Source of the DNA: an uncultured Opitutia bacterium
GTDB lineage: Bacteria; Verrucomicrobiota; Verrucomicrobiia; Opitutales; Opitutaceae
Assembly: GCA_903839035.1 (NCBI GenBank)
Contig: CAIMAQ010000046.1
Span: forward strand, 1-64,000
Reading direction: 5' to 3'
DNA length: 64,000 nucleotides
Positions 25,146-34,377 of the stretch are shown piece by piece. Under the pieces are notes generated by a model. It had not been told where the DNA came from and ran no database searches. It saw nothing but the letters and a program-made list of their open reading frames with translations. The position numbers and the translations under genes were made by a program. The stretch's first letter is position 1. The number at the start of each line of letters is the position of its first letter.

Positions 25146-27230
25146 ATGAAACTGCTCCGCGTCCTCGGCTTCCTGCTGACCCTGACTCCTGCCATGTACG
25201 CCAGATCCGCCGCAGAACCCATCGTGCACGATCTCGGCATCCCGGTGAGGGGCGTCAGCTGGGTGCGGCTGCATCCCGGCCAAACCGCCGATGGCCAGGC
25301 CTCCCTCCTGGCCTCGATGAGCCAGAACAATGGCGGGCTCTTTGTCATCGAGATCAATCTCGAGACCGGCCACTGCCGCCAGTTCGCCGCGCATGATCCG
25401 GTCAACTCCACCTTCACCACCGCCGCCTACCGCTCGCTGCGCACCGGCATCCTCTATATCGGCTCCGCCTGGGATGCGCACTTGCACCGCTTCGATGCCA
25501 ACCACCCCGAGCGTGGCATCGAGGATCTCGGCCCGATCGACCCCGCCGGCGCGATCTTTCCCACCGGCCTGACGGAATCCACCGACGGGGCCATCTGGAT
25601 CGGCACCTGTAACGGCGCCCGCCTCGTCAAATTCGACCCGGCCACGGGCGCGTTCACGCGCTTCGGGCCGATGGATGACGTTGACCAATATCTCTACCCG
25701 CTGGCGGGCGACGATGGCTCGCTCGCGGCGCTCGTGAAGGTCGTGCGCCCGCACCTCATCCTCATCGACCCCGCCACGGGCGAACACCGCGAGGCCGGCC
25801 CCGCCATCGTCGATACGACCGACAAATCCCAGTTCCTCAAACTCGTCAAAGGCGTGGACCGCCGCCTCTACCTCGATTCCTCCAAGGGGAAATTCCGCGT
25901 CGACGGCATGACCCTCTCCCCCGTGGACGACATCCCCGCCCTCCTAGGCGGCATCCCGGTCGCCGGGCGGCATTTTTTCCAAGCCCCGCTCGCCATGCCC
26001 GGCGGCTGGACCGCGCAGTTTACGGATGACAACGAAGTCGGCGCCGGCACCCCGCGCCACGTCCTCCTGACCAACACGAATCCCCTTGTCCCCTCCCGCC
26101 AGCTGACCCTCGACTGGGTCGGCGGCGGCGCGAACCTGCACGTCATGGACGTCGGACCGGGCGGCGAACTTTACGGGTCGAGTTATATGCCGAATCACCT
26201 TTGGCGCGCCCAAGGTGATTCGCCCACCGAAGTCCCGGTCGGCGGGACGAAGGAGGGCCTTCCCGCCGCTCAGCCCTTGGCGTCAGTCCACGTGGAAGAT
26301 CTCGGCAAACACACCTTCGCCATGGGCGAAGCCTACTCCCTCGCGACCATTGGCGGAAAAGTCTACCTCGGCTCCTACCCCGAGGCCCGCCTTTCTGTCT
26401 ACGACCCGGCGCGGCCCACCCACTTCGGCACCGGCCCCAACGACAATCCCCGCGACCTCGGCCGGCTCGACGCCATCGGCTACCGCCCCAACGCCCTGAT
26501 CGCCGTAAACAACGTGCTGTGGATGGGCTCCGCGCCCGACTACGGCTTGGTCGGCGGCACCCTCGCGCGCTACGACCCCGCAACGGGCGAAAAGAAATCT
26601 TTCCGCGCCATCGTCTCCGACCTCTCCCCTGCCGCTCTACTGTATCTGCCGGAGCTCCACCAAATCCTCGTCGGCTTCAGCATCGAGGCGGGCACCGGCG
26701 CCAAACCGAAGCGCCTCGCCGGGGCCTTCGCCCTCTGGGACCCGGCCAAGGAACAGGTGGTGTGGTCCGGTGATCTCGGACTCGGCGATCTCGCCGACGT
26801 CAGCGCCCTCGCCCCCGCCGGCCACGGACTCGTCTACGGCCTCATCGGTCGTGGTGACCACGTCGTTTCCCAAGGCGTCCCTGCCGTCACTCCACGCCTC
26901 GTGCTCATTGATCCCGCCCGGCGCACAGTCATCACGAGCGCGTTCCTCCCCAAGGATTTCGGCCCCGTTTCCTGGCACGGCCTCTTCGCCCTCCGCCCCG
27001 GCCCCGGCGGGGCCGTGTATGGCGCCACGGCCTGCTGCGTCTTCCGGATCAAGCCGGGCACCTGCGCGGTCGAGCGCATCTGGCAGGAAGCCCAGCCGCC
27101 TCATCACGAGGGTACCGTCTGGCTCACCGCCTCCGATCCCAACGCCATCGACGTGGTCGGCCCGATCGTCGGCCGGCAATTTTACTTTGCCACCGGCTGG
27201 CGGCTGCGTGTGCTGGAACTTCCAGAATGA
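25146..27230 (+). CDS. secreted beta-propeller-like protein, paralogue 1
   Basis: 694 residues. N-terminal signal peptide (LRVLGFLLTLTPAMYA, cleavage near ARSAAEP). The rest is rich in repeated blades of the type LYIGSAWDAHLHRFD, IWIGTCNGARLVKFD and VYLGSYPEARLSVYD, each ending in a hydrophobic-x-D turn, typical of seven-bladed SMP-30/streptogramin-lyase-like propellers. No catalytic motif recognised. The start is fixed by the signal peptide. Its TGA overlaps the ATG of paralogue 2 (27227-27230). The two proteins are similar along their length. A role in binding or processing an extracellular or periplasmic carbohydrate is only a guess. Confidence 0.75.
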   Translation: MKLLRVLGFLLTLTPAMYARSAAEPIVHDLGIPVRGVSWVRLHPGQTADGQASLLASMSQNNGGLFVIEINLETGHCRQFAAHDPVNSTFTTAAYRSLRTGILYIGSAWDAHLHRFDANHPERGIEDLGPIDPAGAIFPTGLTESTDGAIWIGTCNGARLVKFDPATGAFTRFGPMDDVDQYLYPLAGDDGSLAALVKVVRPHLILIDPATGEHREAGPAIVDTTDKSQFLKLVKGVDRRLYLDSSKGKFRVDGMTLSPVDDIPALLGGIPVAGRHFFQAPLAMPGGWTAQFTDDNEVGAGTPRHVLLTNTNPLVPSRQLTLDWVGGGANLHVMDVGPGGELYGSSYMPNHLWRAQGDSPTEVPVGGTKEGLPAAQPLASVHVEDLGKHTFAMGEAYSLATIGGKVYLGSYPEARLSVYDPARPTHFGTGPNDNPRDLGRLDAIGYRPNALIAVNNVLWMGSAPDYGLVGGTLARYDPATGEKKSFRAIVSDLSPAALLYLPELHQILVGFSIEAGTGAKPKRLAGAFALWDPAKEQVVWSGDLGLGDLADVSALAPAGHGLVYGLIGRGDHVVSQGVPAVTPRLVLIDPARRTVITSAFLPKDFGPVSWHGLFALRPGPGGAVYGATACCVFRIKPGTCAVERIWQEAQPPHHEGTVWLTASDPNAIDVVGPIVGRQFYFATGWRLRVLELPE

Positions 27231-29251
27231 AACTGCCCGCCCTCCTCGTCACCCTGCTCATTGCCGCTTCCCCCATGCCCGCCGCCCCTGCCGCCCCTGC
27301 CGGAGAAATCATCGTGCGCGACCTCGGCGTGCCGATCAAAGCCGTCAACTGGGTGCGCCTCCACCCGGGCCGCGGTCCCGACGGCAAGGCGTCCCTGCTC
27401 GCCTCCATGGGCCAGAACAACGGCGGGCTCTTCGTCATCGATATCGACCTCGCCACCGGCCACTGCCGGCAGTTCAACGCGCCTCCGGGGCGCATGCAGT
27501 ACCCGACCGCCTCCTTCCGCAGCCCCCGCTCTGGCGCCCTCTACATCGGCGAACATCTCACCGGCCACCTGCTCCGTTATGACCCGGCGCGCCCCGAGCG
27601 CGGCCTCGAGGACCTCGGCGTGATTGACGGCGACCGCGCCACGTTCCCAACCGGGATCACCGAGTCGCCCGACGGCGCCCTCTGGATCGGCGCCTACCCC
27701 GACTGCACCCTCACCCGCTTCGAGCCTGCCACGGGCAAGTTCACGCGCTTCGGGATGATGGATGACACCGACAAGTACCTCTATCCCATCTGCGGTGCCG
27801 ACGGCACGCTCGCGGCCCTCACCAAGGTCGTCCACCCGCACCTCATCCTCATCGATCCCAAGACCGGCGCGAAAAAGACCATCGGTCCCGTGATCAACCC
27901 CGAGGACAAGTCCCAGCATGTGCTCTTCTACAAGGGCATCGACGGCCTGCTCTACGTCGAAACTCACTCCGGCACCTTCCGCCTCCGCGGCGACCAGCTC
28001 GAGCCCGCCGCCTACCTGCCGCCCCCGCTGCCGCCGTTCTTCTCAGCGGGCAGCGCCACCGTGCCTTTCCGCGACACCCTGCCCATGCCCGACGGCAGCA
28101 TCGCCACATGGGATGACGGCGATGAGGGCGGCGCCGGCACCTTCCGCCGGCTTCGCATTGCCAGCACCAATCCCACCGTCGCCCCGCGCCTGATCAACCT
28201 CGACTGGCACGGCGACGGTTCGAACCTCTTCGTGCTGCACCGCGGCCTGGACAACAACATCTACGGCTCGAGCTTCCTTCCCGAGCACATCTTCCGCTGC
28301 GCGCCCGACGGCTCGGGCATGATCAACCTCGGCCGCTGCAGCCTCATGCTCGGCGAGGCGTACACCATCGGTAATTTCAGCGACGGCACGATGTGCTTCG
28401 GCTCCTACCCGCACTCCAACATCTCGCTCTACGACCCGAAACGCCCGTGGCGCTTCGGCGCCGACTCCGACGGCAACCCGCGCGACATCGGCCGGCTCGA
28501 CGAGGTCGGCATCCGCCCGATCGGCATGGCCATCATCCCCGCGCTCACCAAGCCCGACGGCTCGCCCGTGCACGAGAAAATGTGGATCGGCAACCTGCCG
28601 GACTACGGCACCTGGGGCGGCACGCTCGCGTGGCTCGACCCCAAGTCCCTCGCCTCCGCCAGCCACCGCAATCTCGTGCCGGACTGCTCGCCCTTCGCCC
28701 TGCTCTGGCTGCCCGGGCCCAAGCAGTTGCTCGTCGGCATGAGCATCGAGGGTGGCACCGGCACCAAGCCGAAGGCCAAGAACGGCGCGTTCATCCTCTG
28801 GGACCCCATCGCGGACCAGGCCGTCTACACCGGTGACTTCGGCCTGAAGGACATGAGCGACGTCGTCGCCCTCGCCCCCGCGGAGAACGGTCTCGTCTAC
28901 GCCCTGCTCGGCCATACCCGCTATACCTACGAACTGCTCGGCGCCGAGGTCGCCGGCCCGACGCGCATCGCCCTGCTCGATCCCGTCGCCCGCAAGGTCC
29001 TTTCCATTGCCACGATCCCCGCCGAGTTCGGCCGGATGCCGGAGCAGATCCAGTTCACGCTCTTCCGCGGTCCCGATGCGGTCTATGGCATCACGGAGAA
29101 AACGCTCTACCGCGTGAAACCCGGCACCTGTGAAATGGAAGCTGTCTGGCGCGCCCCCGCCGGCGACCAACTCGACTGCCCCGGTCCGTGGATCGGCCAA
29201 ACCTTCTACTTCGCCACCGGCTGGCGCCTCCGTACGCTCACGCTGCCGTGA
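27227..29251 (+). CDS. secreted beta-propeller-like protein, paralogue 2
   Basis: 674 residues, the tandem duplicate of the previous gene: shared blocks include VRLHPG, QNNGGLFVI, PTGITESPDGALWIG, NPRDIGRLD and FYFATGWRLR. Signal peptide MKLPALLVTLLIAASPMPAA. Compared with paralogue 1 it lacks the insertion around residues 350-380 and has TWDDGDEGGAGTF where the other has TDDNEVGAGTP. It overlaps paralogue 1 by 4 nt, so it is translationally coupled. No known catalytic motif; exported, function unknown. Confidence 0.75.
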   Translation: MKLPALLVTLLIAASPMPAAPAAPAGEIIVRDLGVPIKAVNWVRLHPGRGPDGKASLLASMGQNNGGLFVIDIDLATGHCRQFNAPPGRMQYPTASFRSPRSGALYIGEHLTGHLLRYDPARPERGLEDLGVIDGDRATFPTGITESPDGALWIGAYPDCTLTRFEPATGKFTRFGMMDDTDKYLYPICGADGTLAALTKVVHPHLILIDPKTGAKKTIGPVINPEDKSQHVLFYKGIDGLLYVETHSGTFRLRGDQLEPAAYLPPPLPPFFSAGSATVPFRDTLPMPDGSIATWDDGDEGGAGTFRRLRIASTNPTVAPRLINLDWHGDGSNLFVLHRGLDNNIYGSSFLPEHIFRCAPDGSGMINLGRCSLMLGEAYTIGNFSDGTMCFGSYPHSNISLYDPKRPWRFGADSDGNPRDIGRLDEVGIRPIGMAIIPALTKPDGSPVHEKMWIGNLPDYGTWGGTLAWLDPKSLASASHRNLVPDCSPFALLWLPGPKQLLVGMSIEGGTGTKPKAKNGAFILWDPIADQAVYTGDFGLKDMSDVVALAPAENGLVYALLGHTRYTYELLGAEVAGPTRIALLDPVARKVLSIATIPAEFGRMPEQIQFTLFRGPDAVYGITEKTLYRVKPGTCEMEAVWRAPAGDQLDCPGPWIGQTFYFATGWRLRTLTLP

Positions 29252-29260
29252 CCCGATTCT

Positions 29261-29355
29261 GCCCGCTAACCACGCGAATGAACGCGAATGTCTGAGGTCT
29301 TGAGTCCGTCAGCGATTCTTCGGATATATTCGCGTCCATTCGCGTGATTCGCGGG
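29261..29355. repeat. intergenic palindrome, CGCGAATCACGCGAAT family
   Basis: Arms 29261-29292 and 29324-29355 pair with 5 mismatches in 32. The right arm TTCGCGTGATTCGCGGGC is identical to one at 53017-53034. It ends 13 bp before the desaturase ATG. Confidence 0.8.
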
Positions 29356-29368
29356 CAAACATCCCCCC

Positions 29369-30463
29369 ATGAACGAGCAGATCAAAATCAACTGGTACCG
29401 CTGCAAGATCGACAAGGCTGTCATGAGCCAGCTCATGAAGAAGAGTGACGCCCGTGGCTTCCTCCAAGCGGTGCCGCCGCTCCTGATCTTCGCCGTCACC
29501 GGCACCCTGTCGTGGTACGCGTACCGCAACGTCCACGCCGACAACTGGCCCTGGGCGCTGCCGCTGCTGCTGCTCGCGCTCTTCGCCCATGGCACCAACG
29601 CCAGCTTCTTCGGCGGCATCGCCTGCCACGAGCTCTGCCACAAGACGCCTTTTGCGACGCAGTTCTGGAACAGTTTCTTCCTGAAGCTCTACTCGTTCCT
29701 CGGCTGGTTTGATCCCATCGGCTACCGCGCCAGCCACATCCGCCACCACCAGGCGACGACGCACAAGGACTACGACGGCGAGGTCGTCCTCCCGACCGGC
29801 ATGGACTGGCACGGGCTGAAATTCTTCGTCAACATCTTCACCTTCAGTCCCACCGGGATTCTCAAGCAGCTCCGCTGGTGGGTCGCCGCGGCACTTGGCG
29901 ACTTCAGCCGGGACGGCTTTTTCAAGTCCAAGTGGCTCAATCAGGTCGTGCCGCCGGACAGCGAGCCGCGCCGCGATACGATCGCGTGGGCGCGCCTCGT
30001 CCTCCTGGGTCACCTCGCGCTCGCCACCGCCTTCGCCCTCACCGGACATTGGTTCCTAATCATCGTCGTCAATCTCGGCACGTTTTATTGCGTCTGGTTT
30101 GTGGTCGTCTGCGGCGCCGCCCAGCACGTCGGGCTCGCGCCCGACACCCCCGACTTCCGCCTCTGCTGCCGCACCTACACCTGCAGCTGGTTTCCGGCGC
30201 TGCTCTACTGGAACATGCAGTACCACGTGGAGCACCATATGTATCCCGCGGTGCCGCTCTACAATCTGCCGAAACTCCGTGCCGCCCTGATCCACGACCT
30301 GCCGCCCGCCCCGCACGGCCTCTGGGCCACGTGGCAAGAGCTGATTCCCATCATGCGCAGGCAGCAGCAGGACCCGACCTGGTTCTACGTCCCGCCCCTC
30401 CCCAAAAACGAAGGCGAGCGCGCCACCGCCGACACCGTGCTGCAGGAAGCTGCTGGTACTTGA
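29369..30463 (+). CDS. membrane fatty acid desaturase/hydroxylase family protein
   Basis: 364 residues. Three histidine boxes of the di-iron family are present: HELCH (around residue 87), HIRHH with a following HKDYD (around 125), and HVEHHMYP (around 290). Four hydrophobic segments (about 32-52, 62-80, 212-235, 240-255) fit an inner-membrane enzyme. The family includes acyl-lipid desaturases, ketolases, hydroxylases and alkane oxygenases. The preceding secreted propeller genes run the same way, separated by a palindrome, so it is likely its own unit. ATG without Shine-Dalgarno sequence. Substrate not predictable. Confidence 0.85.
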   Translation: MNEQIKINWYRCKIDKAVMSQLMKKSDARGFLQAVPPLLIFAVTGTLSWYAYRNVHADNWPWALPLLLLALFAHGTNASFFGGIACHELCHKTPFATQFWNSFFLKLYSFLGWFDPIGYRASHIRHHQATTHKDYDGEVVLPTGMDWHGLKFFVNIFTFSPTGILKQLRWWVAAALGDFSRDGFFKSKWLNQVVPPDSEPRRDTIAWARLVLLGHLALATAFALTGHWFLIIVVNLGTFYCVWFVVVCGAAQHVGLAPDTPDFRLCCRTYTCSWFPALLYWNMQYHVEHHMYPAVPLYNLPKLRAALIHDLPPAPHGLWATWQELIPIMRRQQQDPTWFYVPPLPKNEGERATADTVLQEAAGT

Positions 30464-30465
30464 GA

Positions 30466-30548
30466 TAACCACGAAGGACACGAAGCCGCCCCTGCGGACC
30501 TTCGGAGCGATGGCTCGAGTTTCGTGGGCTGCGTGACCTTGGTGGTAA
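30466..30548. repeat. imperfect intergenic palindrome, ACCACGAAGGACACGAAG type
   Basis: The left arm 30466-30487 (TAACCACGAAGGACACGAAG) is an imperfect inverted repeat of 30527-30548 (ending CTTGGTGGTAA). It lies between the convergent desaturase and PhyH genes and is of the same class as the outer arms at 24865-25052. Confidence 0.6.
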
Positions 30549-30552
30549 GAAA

Positions 30553-31395
30553 TCAGGCGCCACGCTTCGCGTGGCGCTCGAGCGAGGCCTCGCGGGGTTT
30601 CAACAGATGGCCGTATTTCGTCGCGAAAGCCCGGAACTCCGGCGTCATCGCGTGCGTGTGCAGCGTCAGCCGCTCGCGATACGGCACGTAGTTGCCGAGG
30701 TGCCATCCGAGGTTCCGGTAGAGCATGAAGTCGCCGGGGTTGAGCACCACCTGCACCGCCCCCGGCATCGCCTGGCAGTAGCGCAGGCAGTACAGTTCCA
30801 ACTCCTCGTTCGTGCGCGCGTGGCCCTCGTCGCGGAGCTCCTCCTGCGTGGACGACCGGAACACCGCCATTTCGGCCTCCGAATTCGCCACCCGCCGGTG
30901 GCTGCCCGGCACATACCACGTCGAGGTGTCCTCGAAGAGCGGGCAGTTCACCTGGTTGAAAAAGTCCGGGCGGTTGGCGATCTCCTGCCACCACGCCTCG
31001 CCGATCTCGGCCTGGAATTCCGCCTCGAGCACGTGGTCGCGCCAGTCGCGGTGCCACTCCGTGGACCACGGCCGGTCGCGGGGTTGGAACAGCACGGTGA
31101 TGTTCTCGGTGGAGCCCAGCTGGTGCCGCGGCGATGTGAATTGCCGGACCGCTTCGTTGAGGCCCGCGATCGCGTTGAAGTCCCGGAACGGCGCCAGGTC
31201 AACGGCCCCGGCATGGTCGCCGAGCGGCGAGAGCCGCTGCGACTGCGGGCCGTGGAGGCGGTAAGCCAGCTCCCGCGCCTTCCGCGCCTCGCGCCGGAGA
31301 TCGCCCAGCAGGCTCGCCGGAACCACGCCGCGCATGACGCAGAAACCCTGCTCCCGGTAATTCCGGACGTCCTCCTCAGTCACGCGAAAGTTCAT
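30553..31395 (-). CDS. phytanoyl-CoA dioxygenase (PhyH) family protein
   Basis: 280 residues. PhyH features: YREQGFCVMRGVVPASLL at the N-terminus, iron-binding HxD in EWHRDWRDHV, PGSHRRVANSE, and a distal histidine in LGWHLGNYVPYRERL that also provides the Arg. It is the most divergent of the three PhyH genes. Start at 31395 (MNFRVTEEDV). It follows the isochorismatase-like gene by 52 bp on the minus strand, and the symporter/lyase pair lies further upstream, so it may be the last gene of that set. Confidence 0.78.
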   Translation of the reverse strand: MNFRVTEEDVRNYREQGFCVMRGVVPASLLGDLRREARKARELAYRLHGPQSQRLSPLGDHAGAVDLAPFRDFNAIAGLNEAVRQFTSPRHQLGSTENITVLFQPRDRPWSTEWHRDWRDHVLEAEFQAEIGEAWWQEIANRPDFFNQVNCPLFEDTSTWYVPGSHRRVANSEAEMAVFRSSTQEELRDEGHARTNEELELYCLRYCQAMPGAVQVVLNPGDFMLYRNLGWHLGNYVPYRERLTLHTHAMTPEFRAFATKYGHLLKPREASLERHAKRGA

Positions 31396-31447
31396 AACCA
31401 GGCGCACCTATTTTCGCTTCCGTGTCGTCCGGGTGTTCCGTAGGCCG

Positions 31448-32266
31448 TCACTTCTTCGGCAATGACTTCACCATCTTCGTGAAGTCCTGGAGCCCGAACA
31501 CAAAGCCGAAATTCAGCGCTACGCGCCACAGCGCCTGCGCCTTCTCCCGCTCCGTCCGCGCCGTCTCGGCGTTTTCCACCGCCGTCACCGCCTCCGGGAT
31601 CGTGGAGCACAAAATCCCATGGCGGCCCATGTCCACCATGCCGCCCGGTGACATCAGCAGGCACCAGTTGATCGCAAAGCCCATGTAAACAAGGTGGTTG
31701 ATCCCGTGCGCGTGGCACAGCGCCGCCAGCTGGTGGCCATCCTCCGCAATCGGCTCGTCGCCGACCGGCCGCGCCTCGGGCGCGAAATCCAAAAACTTCC
31801 AACCGGCATCCACGTCCGCCCGGTTGCGCTTGCCGACAAACACATTGTCCGCGCGGAACCGCTCCTGCGCCTCATACGCCGCATCCTTCGGCACCCGTTT
31901 GTGCTCCGGCGAAGGCCCGGCGAGCTTCACCGTGTTTTGGTAGCCCGGGAGGTGGGAGTAATAATCGCGGCCGCCCACCACGTGAAACAGCTTCAGCGGC
32001 GACGCCCGCACCGCCGTCAGCAGCGGCGGGAAAACCTCGGCCAGGATCTTCAGCGCCCGCGGATGGTACTCCACGCTGCGCCGCCAGCCCGGCCATTGCT
32101 CCATCGTGCCGGCTTCCCATGCGTGCATCACCACCACCGCCGTGTGGTCCGGCGACAGCTCGATGTCGGCCTGCTTCCAGCCCGCATAGCCTTCGCCAGG
32201 CACGTCCCGCGTGTAGTCGGCGTCGAACTGCTGGTAATACGAAGCGGGGAGTTTGACCGGTTTCAT
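31448..32266 (-). CDS. isochorismatase-like (cysteine hydrolase family) protein with altered triad
   Basis: 272 residues. The fold is indicated by HTAVVVMHAWEAG, VFVGKRNRADVDAG and HLVYMGFAINWCLLMSPGGM. The catalytic Lys (K146) and Cys (C202) are present, but the usual Asp is replaced by His (H48). An N-terminal extension of about 40 residues precedes the domain. Cysteine hydrolases cleave amides, ureas or isochorismate; with the Asp missing, the reaction may differ. The start at 32266 is chosen because the upstream extension has no family similarity. The gap of 329 bp to the symporter suggests a separate promoter. Confidence 0.65.
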   Translation of the reverse strand: MKPVKLPASYYQQFDADYTRDVPGEGYAGWKQADIELSPDHTAVVVMHAWEAGTMEQWPGWRRSVEYHPRALKILAEVFPPLLTAVRASPLKLFHVVGGRDYYSHLPGYQNTVKLAGPSPEHKRVPKDAAYEAQERFRADNVFVGKRNRADVDAGWKFLDFAPEARPVGDEPIAEDGHQLAALCHAHGINHLVYMGFAINWCLLMSPGGMVDMGRHGILCSTIPEAVTAVENAETARTEREKAQALWRVALNFGFVFGLQDFTKMVKSLPKK

Positions 32267-32595
32267 GGAGGGAATGGCTTGGAAGGCCGGACGCGTTATC
32301 CTGAACACGCCGCAGCGCTTAGGGGTAACCCGGCCTGCCTTTCGGATTCAAAATGCGCTGGGGACTTCCCGACTTTACACCACGACCGAACGCCTGCAAG
32401 CCGCCTTCTCCCCGCGGACCGGCCGACCTTGGCCGCGCGCCGCCCGCGAACCGTGGCGTCAGACGCAAGGCCCCGAGCCCGTCGAGGCGAGGGGCGGGGC
32501 GGGTTCATCCCCTCAGGCAAAGTGTAACCTATTGGGTTACTTTATCCCGGGGCCGGCCGAGAAAAGGTCGGCGGGCCGGCGGCCTCCCCCGCGCA
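32267..32595. other. 329 bp intergenic region with a small palindrome
   Basis: Upstream of the isochorismatase-like gene and downstream of the symporter (both minus strand). GTAACC-TATTG-GGTTAC at 32524-32540 is a perfect 6-bp inverted repeat and could be an operator. A G/C-rich segment at 32550-32590 (CCGGCCGAGAAAAGGTCGGC plus flanks) can fold and may be the symporter terminator. No RNA gene or repeat family seen. Confidence 0.35.
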
Positions 32596-34374
32596 TCACG
32601 CGTCCGGCTTCGGGAGCGTCGGCCGGGCCACCCAGTGCAGCACAAGCCCGATCGCGATCAGGAGCCCGCCGCCGAGCACGTTGATCGAGGCCGGCGCGAT
32701 CCGGGTCGCGGGCACGAACACACAGGCCAGCAGCACGAGCCCGATGATGAGGCTAAGGTTGCCGATCACGGCATACACCTGCATCGCGCCGTGTCCGCCG
32801 GGCCGCTTGTCCTCCACCACCGGAGTGCGGAGGTCGCGGTCGAGCTGGATGGCGCTGGCGCTTTTGGGATCTTCTGGCCGCCAGAAGAACGCCGAGATGA
32901 CGAACACGACCGTCGAGCCGAGGGCGGCGCTGAGGACGTTGCGCGCGTAGGCCTGCTCAGGCCAGACGTTCAAGCCGAACAGCAGGAATGTCAGCACGAA
33001 CCCCGCGATGCAGGAAGCGATGCCCGACCACCAGGGCGTCTTGCGGTAGATGAGCCCGAGCGCGACCGGCGTCATGAAGCCCGGCCCGACCATGGAATAA
33101 TATTTCAGCCCGAAATCAAAGGCCCCGCCAAGCCGCGAGATCTCGAACGACAGCGCCACGCCGCCCACCCCGATCCAGAACATCGTCAACTGGGCCCTGC
33201 GCATCTGCTGGAGATCCGACCACGGCGCGAAGCCGAGCCGCTTCCGCAGGGGCACATACACATCCTTGGTGACCGCGGCCGAGAGCCAGTTAAGCGCGTC
33301 GTTGGCCTGACCGAGGGTCGCCGAGAGGATCGCCGCCACGACGAAGCCGATCATGCCGTGCGGCAGCAGCAGCATCGTGAGGCTGACGAACGACGCCTCC
33401 TCCGGCGCCTTCAGGTTGGGCCAGAGCGCGTGCATGTCCGGGAAGATCAGCCGTGCGCCCATCACCGGCAGCACCCACAACAGCGGCCCCAGCAGCGAGA
33501 GCCACGCGCCCAGCATCGCCATTTTCTTGGCATCGCGCTCGCTCGGCACGCTGTTGTAGCGCTGGGCGAAGTGCCACGCGACGTTGTAGCCGAGCATCAC
33601 GCTGAGCAGGTACGCCGAGAGGAACCACGGCTCGACCGGCTGCCCGCTCGGCACGAGGTAGTCGTGGGGCAGCTCGTTCAGCAGCCGCTTGATCCCCGCG
33701 ACGAAGCCGCCGCCCTGGCCGACGTACATCATCGAGAGCGGAAAAATAATCACGGACATCACGAGAATGATCACGCCCTGGATGGCGTCGGACAGGACCG
33801 CGGCCCACAGCCCGCCCACCACGCTGTAGAGGATCATCACCGTGCCGACGCTCAGCATCGTGACCTGCAGGCCGGTGAGCGACAGTCCGGCGAAGCCGAA
33901 CACCTGACGGTCGAAGCCCAGCGCCGCCGACACGAAAATGCAGAGGATGTAGAGACCCTGCGCGATGCCGATGATCTGCGGCACGATCGCCGTCACGGTG
34001 TAGAAGTAGGTCGTCGAGGGTGAATACCGCTTGGTCAGAAACTCGAGCGGTGCCGCGATGCGCGCCCGCCGCCACATCGGCGCAAAGTAGAAATACCCGG
34101 CGAGGTAAGCCCAGAACGCCGAGGTAAAGATCACCAGCGCCCCGGAACCGTGCGTATAGGTGTAGCCCGCCGCGGCCACGAACATGTACGCCGAAAACCC
34201 CGAGACCCAGCTCGAGACCCCGGCCATGAACCACGGCACCTGGCCGCTCGCCTTGAAAAAATCCGCCGTGCCCTTGTTCTTCCGCGCTGCGTAAAAACCG
34301 ACCCAGATGACGATCGCGAAATAAAGCGCGATCAGGACGTAGTCGAACGCGTTGACGGTGTTGAAATGGGGCAT
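32596..34374 (-). CDS. sodium:solute symporter (SSS) family transporter
   Basis: 592 residues with about 14 hydrophobic segments. The N-terminus (NAFDYVLIALYFAIVIWVGFYAARKNKGTADFF) and GQVPWFMAGVSSWVSGFSAYMFV are typical SSS/SGLT sequence. It is an inner-membrane sodium-coupled importer of sugars, sialic acid, proline or similar solutes. It starts 3 bp after the stop of the heparinase-like gene, so the two are one operon and the transporter probably takes up the lyase product. No soluble extra domain is present. Confidence 0.9.
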   Translation of the reverse strand: MPHFNTVNAFDYVLIALYFAIVIWVGFYAARKNKGTADFFKASGQVPWFMAGVSSWVSGFSAYMFVAAAGYTYTHGSGALVIFTSAFWAYLAGYFYFAPMWRRARIAAPLEFLTKRYSPSTTYFYTVTAIVPQIIGIAQGLYILCIFVSAALGFDRQVFGFAGLSLTGLQVTMLSVGTVMILYSVVGGLWAAVLSDAIQGVIILVMSVIIFPLSMMYVGQGGGFVAGIKRLLNELPHDYLVPSGQPVEPWFLSAYLLSVMLGYNVAWHFAQRYNSVPSERDAKKMAMLGAWLSLLGPLLWVLPVMGARLIFPDMHALWPNLKAPEEASFVSLTMLLLPHGMIGFVVAAILSATLGQANDALNWLSAAVTKDVYVPLRKRLGFAPWSDLQQMRRAQLTMFWIGVGGVALSFEISRLGGAFDFGLKYYSMVGPGFMTPVALGLIYRKTPWWSGIASCIAGFVLTFLLFGLNVWPEQAYARNVLSAALGSTVVFVISAFFWRPEDPKSASAIQLDRDLRTPVVEDKRPGGHGAMQVYAVIGNLSLIIGLVLLACVFVPATRIAPASINVLGGGLLIAIGLVLHWVARPTLPKPDA

Positions 34375-34377
34375 GGA

